NCBI GenBank assembly: GCA_018710985.1
Contig: DVIV01000027.1
Span: 1 to 64,000, forward strand
Source: Candidatus Limiplasma pullicola
GTDB taxonomy: Bacteria; Bacillota; Clostridia; Christensenellales; Aristaeellaceae
Reading direction: 5' to 3'
Length of the DNA stretch: 64,000 nt
The translations under genes and the position numbers were made by a program. The notes under the pieces are model-generated. The model saw only the letters and a list, made by a program, of their open reading frames with translations. It ran no database searches and was not told where the DNA came from. Shown here one piece after another: positions 52,491-60,547 of this stretch. The stretch's first letter is position 1. Each line of letters starts with the position of its first letter.

Positions 52491-53342
52491 ATGGGACAGT
52501 GCCGGGACATCCATTATGAGGATATCACCCTGGCCGTCGCGCGGCTGTGTGTGGAGGCCTGCACGCTGCTGCCGCAGCCGGTGCGGACTCTGCTGAACGG
52601 GGCCCGTGATGCGGAGCCCTTCCCGCCCGCGCGGGAAACGCTGGAGCTGATTTGCCATAACGCCGACGTGGCGCGCGAGCGCGGCATGCCCATCTGCCAG
52701 GATACCGGCATGGCCGTCGTCTATGCCGAGCTGGGGCAGGATGCGCACATCTGCGGCGGGCTTCTGGAGGACGCGGTTAACGAGGGCGTCAGGCGCGGAT
52801 ACATCGACGGCTATCTGCGCAAGTCCGTGGTGCGCGACCCCATCCGCCGCGGGAACACGGGCGATAATACGCCCGCCGTCCTGCATGTGCGGCTGGTCGC
52901 GGGCGACCGGCTGCGCCTGACTGTCGCGCCCAAGGGATTCGGCAGCGAAAACATGAGCCGCCTGGGCATGCTCACCCCGGCCCAGGGACTGGAGGGCGTG
53001 AAAGAGTTTGTGGTGGAGACCGCGCGGCTGGCAGGCGCCAATCCCTGCCCGCCCATGATGCTGGGCGTGGGAGTGGGCGGCACCTTCGAGCGCGTGGCGG
53101 AGCTGGCCAAGGAAGCGCTGGTGGAGCTGCGCGAGGGCCCGCATCCCGATCCCTATTACGATGCGCTGGAACAGGAACTGACGCAGCGCGTCAACGCCCT
53201 GGGCATCGGCCCGCAGGGCTTTGGCGGAAAAACCACCGCGCTGAGCGTGCGCATCAAGGCCGCGCCCACGCATATTGCAGGCCTGCCCGTGGCGGTCAAC
53301 GTGGGCTGTCACGTCACGCGCCACGCCAGCACGACGCTGTGA
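52491..53342 (+). CDS. fumA: Class I fumarate hydratase, alpha subunit
   Basis: A 283-residue iron-sulphur hydro-lyase subunit that works with the next gene product to interconvert fumarate and malate. Conserved cysteines appear in PICQDTGMAVV, ANPCPPMMLGVGVGG and NVGCHVTRHAS. The RRGNTGDNTPA and KGFGSENMS motifs are typical. Of three nearby ATGs, 52491 is best spaced (8 bases) from AAGGAGG. L(+)-tartrate dehydratase has the same architecture and cannot be fully excluded. Confidence 0.88.
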   Translation: MGQCRDIHYEDITLAVARLCVEACTLLPQPVRTLLNGARDAEPFPPARETLELICHNADVARERGMPICQDTGMAVVYAELGQDAHICGGLLEDAVNEGVRRGYIDGYLRKSVVRDPIRRGNTGDNTPAVLHVRLVAGDRLRLTVAPKGFGSENMSRLGMLTPAQGLEGVKEFVVETARLAGANPCPPMMLGVGVGGTFERVAELAKEALVELREGPHPDPYYDALEQELTQRVNALGIGPQGFGGKTTALSVRIKAAPTHIAGLPVAVNVGCHVTRHASTTL

Positions 53343-53361
53343 GAAGGGGGAGGAAGTGGCG

Positions 53362-53922
53362 ATGATTCATTTGAACGCCCCGCTTACGAAGGAGGATATC
53401 CAAAGCCTGCATGCGGGCGACCGCGTGCTGCTTTCGGGCGTGATCTACACCGCGCGCGACGCGGCGCATGCCCGTCTGTGCGCCGCGCTGGATGCGGGGG
53501 AGGACCTGCCCGTGGATCTGCGCGGCCAGACGGTCTTTTATGCGGGCCCCACGCCCACGCCGCCCGGAAAGGCCTGCGGGGCCATCGGCCCCACCACCAG
53601 CATGCGCATGGATGCCTTCACGCCCCGGCTGCTGCGCTATGGCGTCAACGCCATGATCGGCAAGGGGGAGAGGGGAGAAACGGTGCGCGAAGCCGTGATG
53701 GAAACGGGCGCGGTGTACTTTGCGGCTATCGGCGGCTGCGCGGCCTACATGGCCGCCTGTGTGGAGGCGCTGGAAGTCGTCGCCTATGACGACCTTGGCA
53801 CCGAGAGCATCAAGCGCCTGGTCGTGCGCGATCTGCCGCTCACCGTCGCGCTCGATGGCCAGGGCGGCGACGCCTACGCCATGGGCGCGGCGCGCTACCG
53901 CGAGCTGTGTCCGACGCCTTGA
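53362..53922 (+). CDS. fumB: Class I fumarate hydratase, beta subunit
   Basis: The 186-residue C-terminal subunit of two-part class I fumarase. Recognisable: LTKEDIQSLHAGDRVLLSG, YAGPTPTPPGKACGAIGPTT, SMRMD, MIGKGERG, FAAIGGCAAYMA and YDDLGTESI. The ATG at 53362 is 8 bases after GGAGG; a GTG 6 bases earlier is too close to the site. It lies 19 bases after the alpha subunit. Like the alpha subunit, a tartrate dehydratase role is a minor alternative. Confidence 0.9.
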   Translation: MIHLNAPLTKEDIQSLHAGDRVLLSGVIYTARDAAHARLCAALDAGEDLPVDLRGQTVFYAGPTPTPPGKACGAIGPTTSMRMDAFTPRLLRYGVNAMIGKGERGETVREAVMETGAVYFAAIGGCAAYMAACVEALEVVAYDDLGTESIKRLVVRDLPLTVALDGQGGDAYAMGAARYRELCPTP

Positions 53923-53932
53923 AAATCAAGGA

Positions 53933-53985
53933 TTATGCATTATTCATTCGGATATGCAGAAAAAAGTTGAATATTTATGCATTTA
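53933..53985 (+). promoter_or_regulatory. Pair of ARG-box-like AT-rich sites upstream of the amino-acid transporter
   Basis: Two AT-rich sites, TTATGCATTATTCA (starting near 53933) and TTGAATATTTATGCAT (starting near 53967), resemble the ArgR/AhrC operator (TGAATAATTATTCA type). They lie directly upstream of the promoter of a polar amino-acid transporter. Binding is inferred from resemblance only. Confidence 0.35.
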
Positions 53986-53989
53986 ATGC

Positions 53990-54018
53990 TTGACATCCTG
54001 CATAATCGGTTGTATACT
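53990..54018 (+). promoter_or_regulatory. Promoter of the amino-acid ABC transporter operon
   Basis: TTGACA (53990-53995) and TATACT (54013-54018) are separated by exactly 17 bases, 45 bases before the binding-protein ATG. This is close to the housekeeping consensus. Confidence 0.8.
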
Positions 54019-54063
54019 ATGCACGTTCCCCAACGAACGAGCGATTGAATGGAGGCAACCATC

Positions 54064-54819
54064 ATGAAAAAGATTATGGCTATTGCGCTGACGCTTGCGC
54101 TGACTTTGACCGCCGCCGCCGCGTGCGCGGAAGCTACGGAGACCTTGACCATGGCGACCAACGCTTCTTTCCCGCCGTATGAGTACGTCGAGGGCGATCA
54201 GGTTGTGGGTATCGACCCTGAGATCGCCGCCGCCGTGTGCGAGAAGATGGGTTACAACCTTGAAATCGTGGATACCGAATTTGACTCTCTGATCTCCGGC
54301 GTGGCCAGCGGCAAGTATGATTTCGTGATGGCCGGCATGACCGTGACCGACGAGCGCAAGCAGATGGTCAGCTTCTCCGACACCTACGCCACCGGCGTTC
54401 AGGTGATCATCGTCAAGGAAGACAGCCCCATCACCAGCGTGGATGACCTGCTGGCGGACGGCGCCAACTACACCGTCGGCACGCAGAACGCCACCACCGG
54501 CTACATCTACGCCATGAGCGATATCGAGGATGCCGGCAAGGGCACCGTGGCCGCCTTCCCCAACGGCAATGAGGCTGTGATGGCGCTGGTCAACGGCAAG
54601 ATCGACTGCGTGATCATCGACAACGAGCCCGCCAAGGCGTATGTGGAAGCCAACGAAGGCCTGAAGATCCTGGACAGCACCTATGTGGTGGAGGATTACG
54701 CGGCCTGCTTCGCCAAGGACAACACCGAGCTGGTGGAGAAGTTCAACGCGGCCCTGCAAGAGCTGACCGCCGACGGCACCATCCCGGCGATCATCGAGAA
54801 GTATATCCCGGCCGAATAA
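54064..54819 (+). CDS. Polar amino-acid ABC transporter substrate-binding protein
   Basis: A 251-residue family 3 binding protein. It has a signal peptide (MKKIMAIALTLALTLTAAAA, then C) whose Cys21 sits in a weak lipobox, so lipid anchoring is uncertain. Mature motifs: ATNASFPPYEYVEGDQVVGI, DPEIAAAVCEKMG, ISGVASGKYDFVMAGMT, and ERKQMVSFSDTY. The ATG at 54064 is preceded by GGAGG. Upstream lie a strong promoter and ARG-box-like sites, so arginine or a related basic amino acid is a reasonable substrate guess. Confidence 0.92.
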   Translation: MKKIMAIALTLALTLTAAAACAEATETLTMATNASFPPYEYVEGDQVVGIDPEIAAAVCEKMGYNLEIVDTEFDSLISGVASGKYDFVMAGMTVTDERKQMVSFSDTYATGVQVIIVKEDSPITSVDDLLADGANYTVGTQNATTGYIYAMSDIEDAGKGTVAAFPNGNEAVMALVNGKIDCVIIDNEPAKAYVEANEGLKILDSTYVVEDYAACFAKDNTELVEKFNAALQELTADGTIPAIIEKYIPAE

Positions 54820-54835
54820 TCCAACCGGATGCATC

Positions 54836-54865
54836 GGGGGAGCGGCATCGCCGCCCCCCTTTCTT
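54836..54865 (+). terminator. Intercistronic terminator-like hairpin
   Basis: GGGGG-A-GCGGC (54836-54846) pairs with GCCGC-CCCC-type sequence (54850-54859) around ATC, followed by TTTCTT. Placed between the binding-protein and permease genes, it should lower expression of the membrane genes relative to the binding protein. Confidence 0.65.
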
Positions 54866-54895
54866 CGCACCAAAGACTGATGGGAGGCTGAGCGT

Positions 54896-55645
54896 GTGAC
54901 GCTTCTGACAGACCTTGCGGCGTGGTTTGACGGCGTAAAGGCCGAATTTATCCTCAATTTTGTTGACAAGAGCCGCTGGCGCATGCTGCTGACGGGCCTG
55001 GGCAATACGCTGCTGATTGCGTTTCTTGCCTGCCTGATCGGCATTGTGCTGGGCGTGGTGGTAGCCATTGTGCGCACCACGTGGGACAATGCCGGCTCCA
55101 GCATGCGCAAGGGTCCGGCGCGTCTGGCCTTCGCGTTTTTTAACCGGCTGTGCCTGATCTATACCACCATCATCCGCGGCACGCCAATGGTCATCCAGCT
55201 CCTGATCATGTACTACATCATCTTCGCCACGTCGGACAATGGCGTAATGGTGGCCACGCTGGCCTTTGGCATCAACAGCGGCGCCTATGTTTCCGAGATT
55301 TTCCGCTCCGGCATCATGAGCATCGACAAGGGCCAGATGGAGGCGGGACGCAGTCTGGGCCTGAATTACATCAAGACCATGTGGTTCATCATCGCGCCGC
55401 AGGTGCTCAAAAACGTGCTTCCCACGCTGGCCAACGAGTTCATCACCCTTTTGAAAGAGACCTCCGTTGCCGGCTATGTGGCTGTGAGCGATCTGACCTT
55501 CGCGGGCAACCGCATCCGCGGCGTCACCTATTCGCCGTTCATGCCGCTCATCGCGGTGGCGATCATCTACCTGATTCTGGTCATGTTCCTCACCCATATG
55601 GTGAGCAAGCTGGAAAGGAGGCTGCGTCAGGGTGATAACCGTTAA
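54896..55645 (+). CDS. Polar amino-acid ABC transporter permease
   Basis: A 249-residue membrane protein of the HisM/GlnP family. It has the family start of a hydrophobic segment ([20 protein letters not shown]), [19 protein letters not shown] and the ATPase-contact loop [20 protein letters not shown]. It begins with GTG 54896, with GGGAGG 8 bases upstream. It overlaps the ATPase gene by 14 bases. One permease gene implies a homodimeric channel. Confidence 0.92.
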   Translation: MTLLTDLAAWFDGVKAEFILNFVDKSRWRMLLTGLGNTLLIAFLACLIGIVLGVVVAIVRTTWDNAGSSMRKGPARLAFAFFNRLCLIYTTIIRGTPMVIQLLIMYYIIFATSDNGVMVATLAFGINSGAYVSEIFRSGIMSIDKGQMEAGRSLGLNYIKTMWFIIAPQVLKNVLPTLANEFITLLKETSVAGYVAVSDLTFAGNRIRGVTYSPFMPLIAVAIIYLILVMFLTHMVSKLERRLRQGDNR

Positions 55646-56354
55646 GGGACTGAAAAAATCCTTTGGGCAGCTCGAGGTCCTCAAGGGCATCGACCAGCAC
55701 ATCGCCCCCGGCGAAAAGGTCGTTATCATCGGGCCCAGCGGTTCGGGCAAGAGCACTTTCCTGCGCTGCCTGAACCTTCTGGAGCGGCCCACGGAAGGGC
55801 AGATCCTCTTTGAGGGCACCGATATCACCGACCCCAAATGTGACATCAACCTGATCCGTCGCCGCATGGGCATGGTGTTTCAGCAGTTCAACCTCTTTCC
55901 GCACCTCACCGTGATGCAGAACCTCACGCTGGCCCCCATTCAGACCGGCCAGATGTCCAAAGCAGAAGCTTCCGACAAGGCGACTCAGCTTTTGGCGCGC
56001 GTGGGCCTTTTGGAAAAGGCCTCCGTATATCCCAAGCAGCTTTCCGGCGGCCAGCAGCAGCGCATCGCCATCGTGCGGGCGCTTTGCATGAACCCCGACG
56101 TGATGCTCTTTGACGAGCCGACCAGCGCCCTGGACCCCGAAATGGTGGGCGAGGTGCTGGACGTGATGAAGAAACTTGCTGCCGAGGGCATGACCATGGT
56201 GGTTGTGACGCACGAGATGGGCTTTGCCCGCGAGGTGGGCGACCGCGTCCTCTTTATGGACGAGGGACGTGTGCTGGAGGAAGGCTCGCCGAAAGAAATC
56301 TTTGAAACTCCCAAAAACCCCCGCACACAGGACTTCCTGCGCAAGGTCCTCTAA
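55632..56354 (+). CDS. Polar amino-acid ABC transporter ATP-binding protein
   Basis: A 240-residue ATPase that powers the adjacent permease. Walker [10 protein letters not shown] at residues 34-42, Q-loop in [14 protein letters not shown], signature LSGGQQQR, Walker [15 protein letters not shown] and the switch histidine in [13 protein letters not shown] start overlapping the permease end; GGAAAGGAGG lies in the permease coding sequence. A terminator-like hairpin follows at 56467. Confidence 0.95.
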   Translation: MITVKGLKKSFGQLEVLKGIDQHIAPGEKVVIIGPSGSGKSTFLRCLNLLERPTEGQILFEGTDITDPKCDINLIRRRMGMVFQQFNLFPHLTVMQNLTLAPIQTGQMSKAEASDKATQLLARVGLLEKASVYPKQLSGGQQQRIAIVRALCMNPDVMLFDEPTSALDPEMVGEVLDVMKKLAAEGMTMVVVTHEMGFAREVGDRVLFMDEGRVLEEGSPKEIFETPKNPRTQDFLRKVL

Positions 56355-56466
56355 CCAGGACTGGCGCCCTGGACCCAATTCCGCCGGAGGTGGCGGGTGT
56401 CGGGGCGGGCTCCCCGCGTCCGGGGGTACATGGCAGGAGGCGTTTCCTGCGAAAAAAACGGAGAAG

Positions 56467-56525
56467 CCCTGCCGGGCAGGTGGCGATTGTGCAATAAACT
56501 GCGCTCGCCGTCCGGCAGGGATTTT
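56467..56525 (+). terminator. Terminator of the amino-acid transporter operon
   Basis: CCCTGCCGG (56467-56475) pairs with CCGGCAGGG (56512-56520) and is followed by ATTTTT. The long loop contains a second small stem (GGCGA/TCGCC). The 500-base gap 56355-56855 otherwise holds this terminator, a promoter and the ribosomal leader, with no gene. Confidence 0.65.
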
Positions 56526-56611
56526 TCATGTTGGGCAGAGACCACCCCGGCTGCCCCGCCACCTTCCCCTGAATTTCCCAAAATTCTTGAAAAAAATCCC
56601 CGCAAAAAGAG

Positions 56612-56641
56612 TTTACAAGTTGCGCAAAGCTGTGCTATAAT
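56612..56641 (+). promoter_or_regulatory. Promoter of the ribosomal alpha operon
   Basis: TTTACA (56612-56617) and TATAAT (56636-56641) are 18 bases apart. The next 200 bases are untranslated leader before rpsM. Confidence 0.65.
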
Positions 56642-56855
56642 TCAAAAGTTGGAGTATGCCGGGAGCCGTGGGCGGCTGCATGCGCTCAAAAGGCGCGTGA
56701 CCACGGGCCGGGCGGAAACATCATCACTGACAAAGCGCGGCCCCATGAGGCCGTGCGGGGGCTTGGGATGCGCTTCGCTCTCTCTACGCGGACGCGTCCA
56801 ACTTCAAGAGCCCCTTCGGCTCAAGAGAGCACATTACATGGAGGTGTAACCACAC
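56642..56855 (+). promoter_or_regulatory. Long 5' leader of the ribosomal alpha operon
   Basis: About 200 bases of transcribed, non-coding sequence precede rpsM. Small stems are visible, such as GAGCC/GGCTC (about 56803-56818) and GCGGCCCC.../...GGCCGTGC around 56740-56757. In other bacteria this operon is autoregulated through its leader, by S4 in E. coli. Whether that holds here is not shown. Confidence 0.4.
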
Positions 56856-57233
56856 ATGGCACGTATTGCGGGCGTAGACCTGCCCAGGGAAAAGCGTGTG
56901 GAGATCGGCCTGACCTACATCTTCGGCATCGGCCTGGCCACGTCCAAGCAGATCCTCGCCGAGACCGAGATCAACCCCGATACCCGCGTCAAGGACCTCA
57001 GCGAAAACGAAGTCAGCAAGCTTCGTGAGTACATCGAGCATCACGTCAAGGTGGAGGGCGACCTTCGCCGTGAGGTGTCCCTCAACATCAAGCGCCTGGT
57101 GGAGATCGGCTGCTATCGCGGCGTGCGCCACCGCCGCAACCTGCCCGTCCGCGGACAGAACACCAAGAACAACGCGCGCACCCGCAAGGGCCCCAAGCGC
57201 ACCATCGCGGGCAAGAAGAAGGCCACCCGTTAA
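56856..57233 (+). CDS. rpsM: 30S ribosomal protein S13
   Basis: 125 residues, full length. [20 protein letters not shown] at the start, [14 protein letters not shown], then [20 protein letters not shown] and a basic tail ([15 protein letters not shown]). It binds 16S rRNA in the small-subunit head. First gene of the operon; GGAGGTG precedes the ATG. Unlike many Firmicutes, infA and rpmJ are not directly upstream, where an amino-acid transporter operon lies instead. Confidence 0.98.
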   Translation: MARIAGVDLPREKRVEIGLTYIFGIGLATSKQILAETEINPDTRVKDLSENEVSKLREYIEHHVKVEGDLRREVSLNIKRLVEIGCYRGVRHRRNLPVRGQNTKNNARTRKGPKRTIAGKKKATR

Positions 57234-57266
57234 CCAGACGCAAGCAGCATGGAGGGATGAACAAAC

Positions 57267-57668
57267 ATGGCACCCAAGCAAAAGCTTAAGAAGGTAACGC
57301 GCAAGCGCCGTGAAAAGAAGCTCGTTGAGCGTGGCGCCGCGCATATCCGTTCTTCCTTTAACAATACCATCGTTACCCTGACCGACACCAACGGCAACGC
57401 CCTCAGCTGGGCCAGCGCCGGCGGCCTGGGCTTCCGCGGAAGCAAGAAGTCCACGCCCTTCGCCGCGCAGATGGCCGCCGAGACCGCCGCGAAGGCCGCC
57501 ATGGAGTTTGGCCTCAAGACCGTCGAGGTCTATGTCAAGGGTCCCGGTTCCGGGCGTGAGGCTGCCATCCGCAGCCTGCAGGCCGCGGGTCTGGAAGTCA
57601 ACATGATCAAAGACGTTACACCCATTCCGCACAACGGATGCCGTCCGCCCAAGCGTAGAAGAGTGTAA
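57267..57668 (+). CDS. rpsK: 30S ribosomal protein S11
   Basis: 133 residues. [20 protein letters not shown], then [51 protein letters not shown] and the conserved end [18 protein letters not shown]. It forms part of the small-subunit platform. Follows rpsM by 33 bases behind a GGAGGGA site. Confidence 0.98.
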   Translation: MAPKQKLKKVTRKRREKKLVERGAAHIRSSFNNTIVTLTDTNGNALSWASAGGLGFRGSKKSTPFAAQMAAETAAKAAMEFGLKTVEVYVKGPGSGREAAIRSLQAAGLEVNMIKDVTPIPHNGCRPPKRRRV

Positions 57669-57692
57669 GGATTTCGAGGAGGTACAATCAAC

Positions 57693-58319
57693 ATGGCAAG
57701 ATATACCGATTCCGTGTGCCGTATGTGCCGCCGCGAGGGCACCAAGCTCTTCCTCAAGGGCGAGAAGTGCTTCTCGTCCAAGTGCGCGCAGCAGAACCGC
57801 CCCACCCCTCCCGGCCAGCATGGACAGGCCCGGCAGCGTAAGGCGAGTGAGTACGGCCTCCAGCTTCGTGAAAAGCAGAAAGCCCGTCGCGCCTACGGCC
57901 TGATGGAGGGCCAGTTCAAGCGCACCTTTGTCCGCGCCACCGGCATGAAGGGCATCACCGGCGACAACCTGCTCCAGCTCCTTGAGCTGCGCCTGGACAA
58001 TGTCGTCTACCGCAGCGGCCTGGCCGCCAGCCGCGCTCAGGCCCGTCAGCTCGTCTGCCACGGCCTGATGACCGTCAACGGCAAGAAGGTGGACATCCCC
58101 TCTTACACCGTGAAGCAGGGCGATGTGATCGGCGTCAAGTCCACCAAGAAGGACATCGCCATCTTCAAGGCCGCCAAGGAAGGCTCCGGCCGCGTGGTGC
58201 CCAAGTGGCTGACCACCGACCTGGAAAACCTCACCGCCACCGTCGCCGCCCTGCCGCAGCGCGATGACGTCGATTTGACCCTGCAGGAAAACATGATCGT
58301 CGAGTTCTACTCTCGTTAG
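57693..58319 (+). CDS. rpsD: 30S ribosomal protein S4, zinc-ribbon form
   Basis: 208 residues. The N-terminus keeps four cysteines (VCRMCRREG, KCFSSKC; residues 9, 12, 26 and 31), the zinc-binding C+ form. The S4 domain follows (LRLDNVVYRSGLAASRAQAR, then QLVCHGLMTVNGKKVDIPS) with the normal ENMIVEFYSR end. Assembly initiator of the small subunit and a likely autoregulator of this operon. Confidence 0.98.
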   Translation: MARYTDSVCRMCRREGTKLFLKGEKCFSSKCAQQNRPTPPGQHGQARQRKASEYGLQLREKQKARRAYGLMEGQFKRTFVRATGMKGITGDNLLQLLELRLDNVVYRSGLAASRAQARQLVCHGLMTVNGKKVDIPSYTVKQGDVIGVKSTKKDIAIFKAAKEGSGRVVPKWLTTDLENLTATVAALPQRDDVDLTLQENMIVEFYSR

Positions 58320-58371
58320 GATGAGGCGTTCCTCCCTCAACCCATTGGCTTAAAACAGGAGGGTAAAACGA

Positions 58372-59316
58372 ATGATCGAAATCGAAAAGGCGCGCATCGA
58401 CTGTGCGGAGCTCAGCCCGGACGGCACGTATGGCAGGTTTGTCGTAGAGCCTCTGGAGCGCGGCTTTGGCAACACGCTGGGCAACGCCCTGCGCCGCGTG
58501 CTGCTTAGCTCGCTGCCCGGCGTGGCTGTGACCAGCATCAAGATCGAGGGCATTCAGCATGAGTTTTCCACCGTGCCCGGCGTCACCGAGGACGTGAGCG
58601 AGCTCATCCTGAACCTCAAGACCTTGTCGGCCAAGCTGTATTCCGATCAGCCCAAAACCGTCATGCTCGATGTAAAGGGCCCCGCCGAGGTCAAGGCCAA
58701 GGATATCGCCATTGATGACGAGCTTGAGTTCATCGATCCGGAGATGCATATCGCCACCCTCAACGAGGACGCCCACCTGCAAATGACGCTGACCATCGAC
58801 AAGGGCCGCGGGTACGTGAGCGCGGAAAAGAACAAGTACCCCAATATGCCCATCGGGGTCATCCCGATCGACTCCATCTTCACCCCCATCCGCAAGGTCA
58901 ACTACACGGTGACCGATACCCGCGTGGGCCAGATCACCGACTATGACAAGCTGACGTTGGAGGTGTGGACCAACGGCAGCGTTCAGCCTGACGAGGCCAT
59001 CAGCCTTGCCGCCAAGATTCTCACCGAGCACCTGACCCTGTTCGTCGGCCTGACCGATCAGGTGACCACCATTTCCTTCACCGATCAGGAAGACGACAAG
59101 AAGGAAAAGGTGCTCGAGATGACCATCGAGGAGCTGGACCTGAGCGTTCGCGCCTATAACTGTCTCAAGCGCGCGGGTATCAACACCGTGGCGGAGTTGG
59201 TGCAGCGCAACCAGGAGGACATGATGAAGGTGCGCAACCTCGGCCGCAAGAGCCTTGAGGAAGTGGAGCAGAAGCTCGAAGCGCTCAATCTGTCCCTGCG
59301 CCCCAGCGACGAATAA
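58372..59316 (+). CDS. rpoA: DNA-directed RNA polymerase alpha subunit
   Basis: 314 residues. The N-terminal assembly domain ([20 protein letters not shown], then [10 protein letters not shown]) is joined by a flexible linker to the C-terminal domain ([20 protein letters not shown], then [20 protein letters not shown]) that touches promoters and activators. Normal length and position behind rpsD; GGAGGG precedes the ATG. Confidence 0.98.
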   Translation: MIEIEKARIDCAELSPDGTYGRFVVEPLERGFGNTLGNALRRVLLSSLPGVAVTSIKIEGIQHEFSTVPGVTEDVSELILNLKTLSAKLYSDQPKTVMLDVKGPAEVKAKDIAIDDELEFIDPEMHIATLNEDAHLQMTLTIDKGRGYVSAEKNKYPNMPIGVIPIDSIFTPIRKVNYTVTDTRVGQITDYDKLTLEVWTNGSVQPDEAISLAAKILTEHLTLFVGLTDQVTTISFTDQEDDKKEKVLEMTIEELDLSVRAYNCLKRAGINTVAELVQRNQEDMMKVRNLGRKSLEEVEQKLEALNLSLRPSDE

Positions 59317-59349
59317 CCGACCGATTCCCTAAAAGGAGGATAACATACC

Positions 59350-59859
59350 ATGGCACAACGGAAACTGGGCCGTACTGCCGATCAGCGCAAGGCGCTTTTG
59401 CGCAATCAGGTGACCAACCTGATTTGGTATGGCCGCATCGAGACGACCGAGGCCCGCGCCAAGGAAGTGCGCCGCGCCGCCGAGCGCCTGATCACGCTTG
59501 CGGTCAATGAGTGCGATAACAACGTGGAAGTGACCAAGGAAACCCACAATGACAAGGGCCAGCTCGTAACCCTGAATGTGGTCAACGACGCCCCCAGCAA
59601 GCTGCATGCCCGCCGCCTGATGATGAGCTACCTTTATGAGCTCAAGGATGTGCAGCGCAAGGACGAGGACAAGGCCGACTGGAAGGAGCGCACCAAGGAC
59701 GTCAAGTATCCTGTGGTGGAGAAGCTCTTCCGCGAATATGGCCCCAAGTTCAAAAAGCGCAACGAGGAAAAGAAGTGCGCCGGTGGCTACACCCGCATTT
59801 ACAAGCTCGGACCCCGTCGCGGCGACGCTGCCGAGATGTGCGTGATCGAGATTATCTGA
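59350..59859 (+). CDS. rplQ: 50S ribosomal protein L17, enlarged form
   Basis: 169 residues, about 50 longer than Bacillus L17. Conserved parts are intact (QRKLGRTADQRKALLRNQVT; GRIETTEARAKEVRRAAERL; LHARRLMMSYL; GGYTRIYKLGPRRGDAAEMC). The extra length is in a segment after LITLA (about 53-84, including TKETHNDKGQLVTLNVVND) and a second one near KDVQRKDEDKADWKERTKDV. I recall similar insertions in many gut Clostridia, so it is a lineage marker rather than an error. Last gene of the operon. Confidence 0.96.
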   Translation: MAQRKLGRTADQRKALLRNQVTNLIWYGRIETTEARAKEVRRAAERLITLAVNECDNNVEVTKETHNDKGQLVTLNVVNDAPSKLHARRLMMSYLYELKDVQRKDEDKADWKERTKDVKYPVVEKLFREYGPKFKKRNEEKKCAGGYTRIYKLGPRRGDAAEMCVIEII

Positions 59860-59877
59860 TGCGCTGGCTTTGCAAAG

Positions 59878-59904
59878 GCCCCGCCTGAAACGGCGGGGCT
59901 TTTT
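59878..59904 (+). terminator. Terminator of the ribosomal alpha operon
   Basis: GCCCCGCC (59878-59885) pairs perfectly with GGCGGGGC (59892-59899) around TGAAAC, followed by TTTTT. Confidence 0.92.
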
Positions 59905-59910
59905 GCACAC

Positions 59911-59939
59911 TTGTGTGGTTGGCGGGCATGGGGTATAAT
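59911..59939 (+). promoter_or_regulatory. Promoter of the 59969 gene cluster
   Basis: TATAAT (59934-59939) has a weak -35, TTGTGT (59911-59916), 17 bases upstream. It precedes the ATG by 30 bases. Confidence 0.55.
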
Positions 59940-59968
59940 GGGAATATCTGACCAAAGGAGGGCGGGAG

Positions 59969-60547
59969 ATGCAAAAGCGGGAACGGCGCCTCACCGCGCT
60001 GCTGCTGGGATGTCTGGCGCTGGTTTCGGCGGCTGTAACCGCCTGGGTGTACCTCAAGGAACAGCCGCAGAGGATCGCGGCGTTTGAGACGCGCTTCCTG
60101 GATGTGAGCGGGATGGGCTTTGAAGCCGGTGAAGGGCTGTCAGCGGAGGCCCTGCCCGACACGCTGACCCTCCGCTGGGAGGCGGGGGAGGACGTGGAGC
60201 GGAGCGCCGTTTCTGCCGGCATACCGCTGGAGCCGGGCGTGCGCGAGGCCACGCTGACGGTCTATGCCTCCGGCGCGCAGAACGCGCTGGCGAAGGCGCG
60301 CCGGGGCTATCAGATATGGCTGGAATGGGCGTGCCTGTCGCAGACGGACGGGCGCGTAATCGACGCCGCGCGCATCGAACTGCCGCTGGAGAGCGATCAG
60401 GAACGCGCCCGCGCCTGTGCTCTCAGCGTGCGCGCGGAGCCGGATGCGCCCTGCCAGGTGCAGGCAAGCGTATTGGTGACCCCTCTTGAGGGGGAAATGG
60501 ATGCCGGATATCTCACGCTGGCGGACTGGGAGGTGAGCATGCGGTGA
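59969..60547 (+). CDS. Membrane-anchored extracellular protein of unknown function
   Basis: 192 residues: one N-terminal membrane segment (LTALLLGCLALVSAAVTAWV) and an acidic, beta-rich extracellular part without recognised motifs (LPDTLTLRWEAGEDVERSAV, ending YLTLADWEVSMR). AAAGGAGGG precedes the ATG. Its stop overlaps the GTG start of the glycosyltransferase gene by four bases, so the two are translationally coupled and probably act together at the envelope. Confidence 0.65.
   Translation: MQKRERRLTALLLGCLALVSAAVTAWVYLKEQPQRIAAFETRFLDVSGMGFEAGEGLSAEALPDTLTLRWEAGEDVERSAVSAGIPLEPGVREATLTVYASGAQNALAKARRGYQIWLEWACLSQTDGRVIDAARIELPLESDQERARACALSVRAEPDAPCQVQASVLVTPLEGEMDAGYLTLADWEVSMR

Noticed and set aside
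56784-58340. 518-codon minus-strand frame opposite rpsM, rpsK and rpsD
   Set aside because: It runs opposite three ribosomal protein genes and is explained by their codon use.
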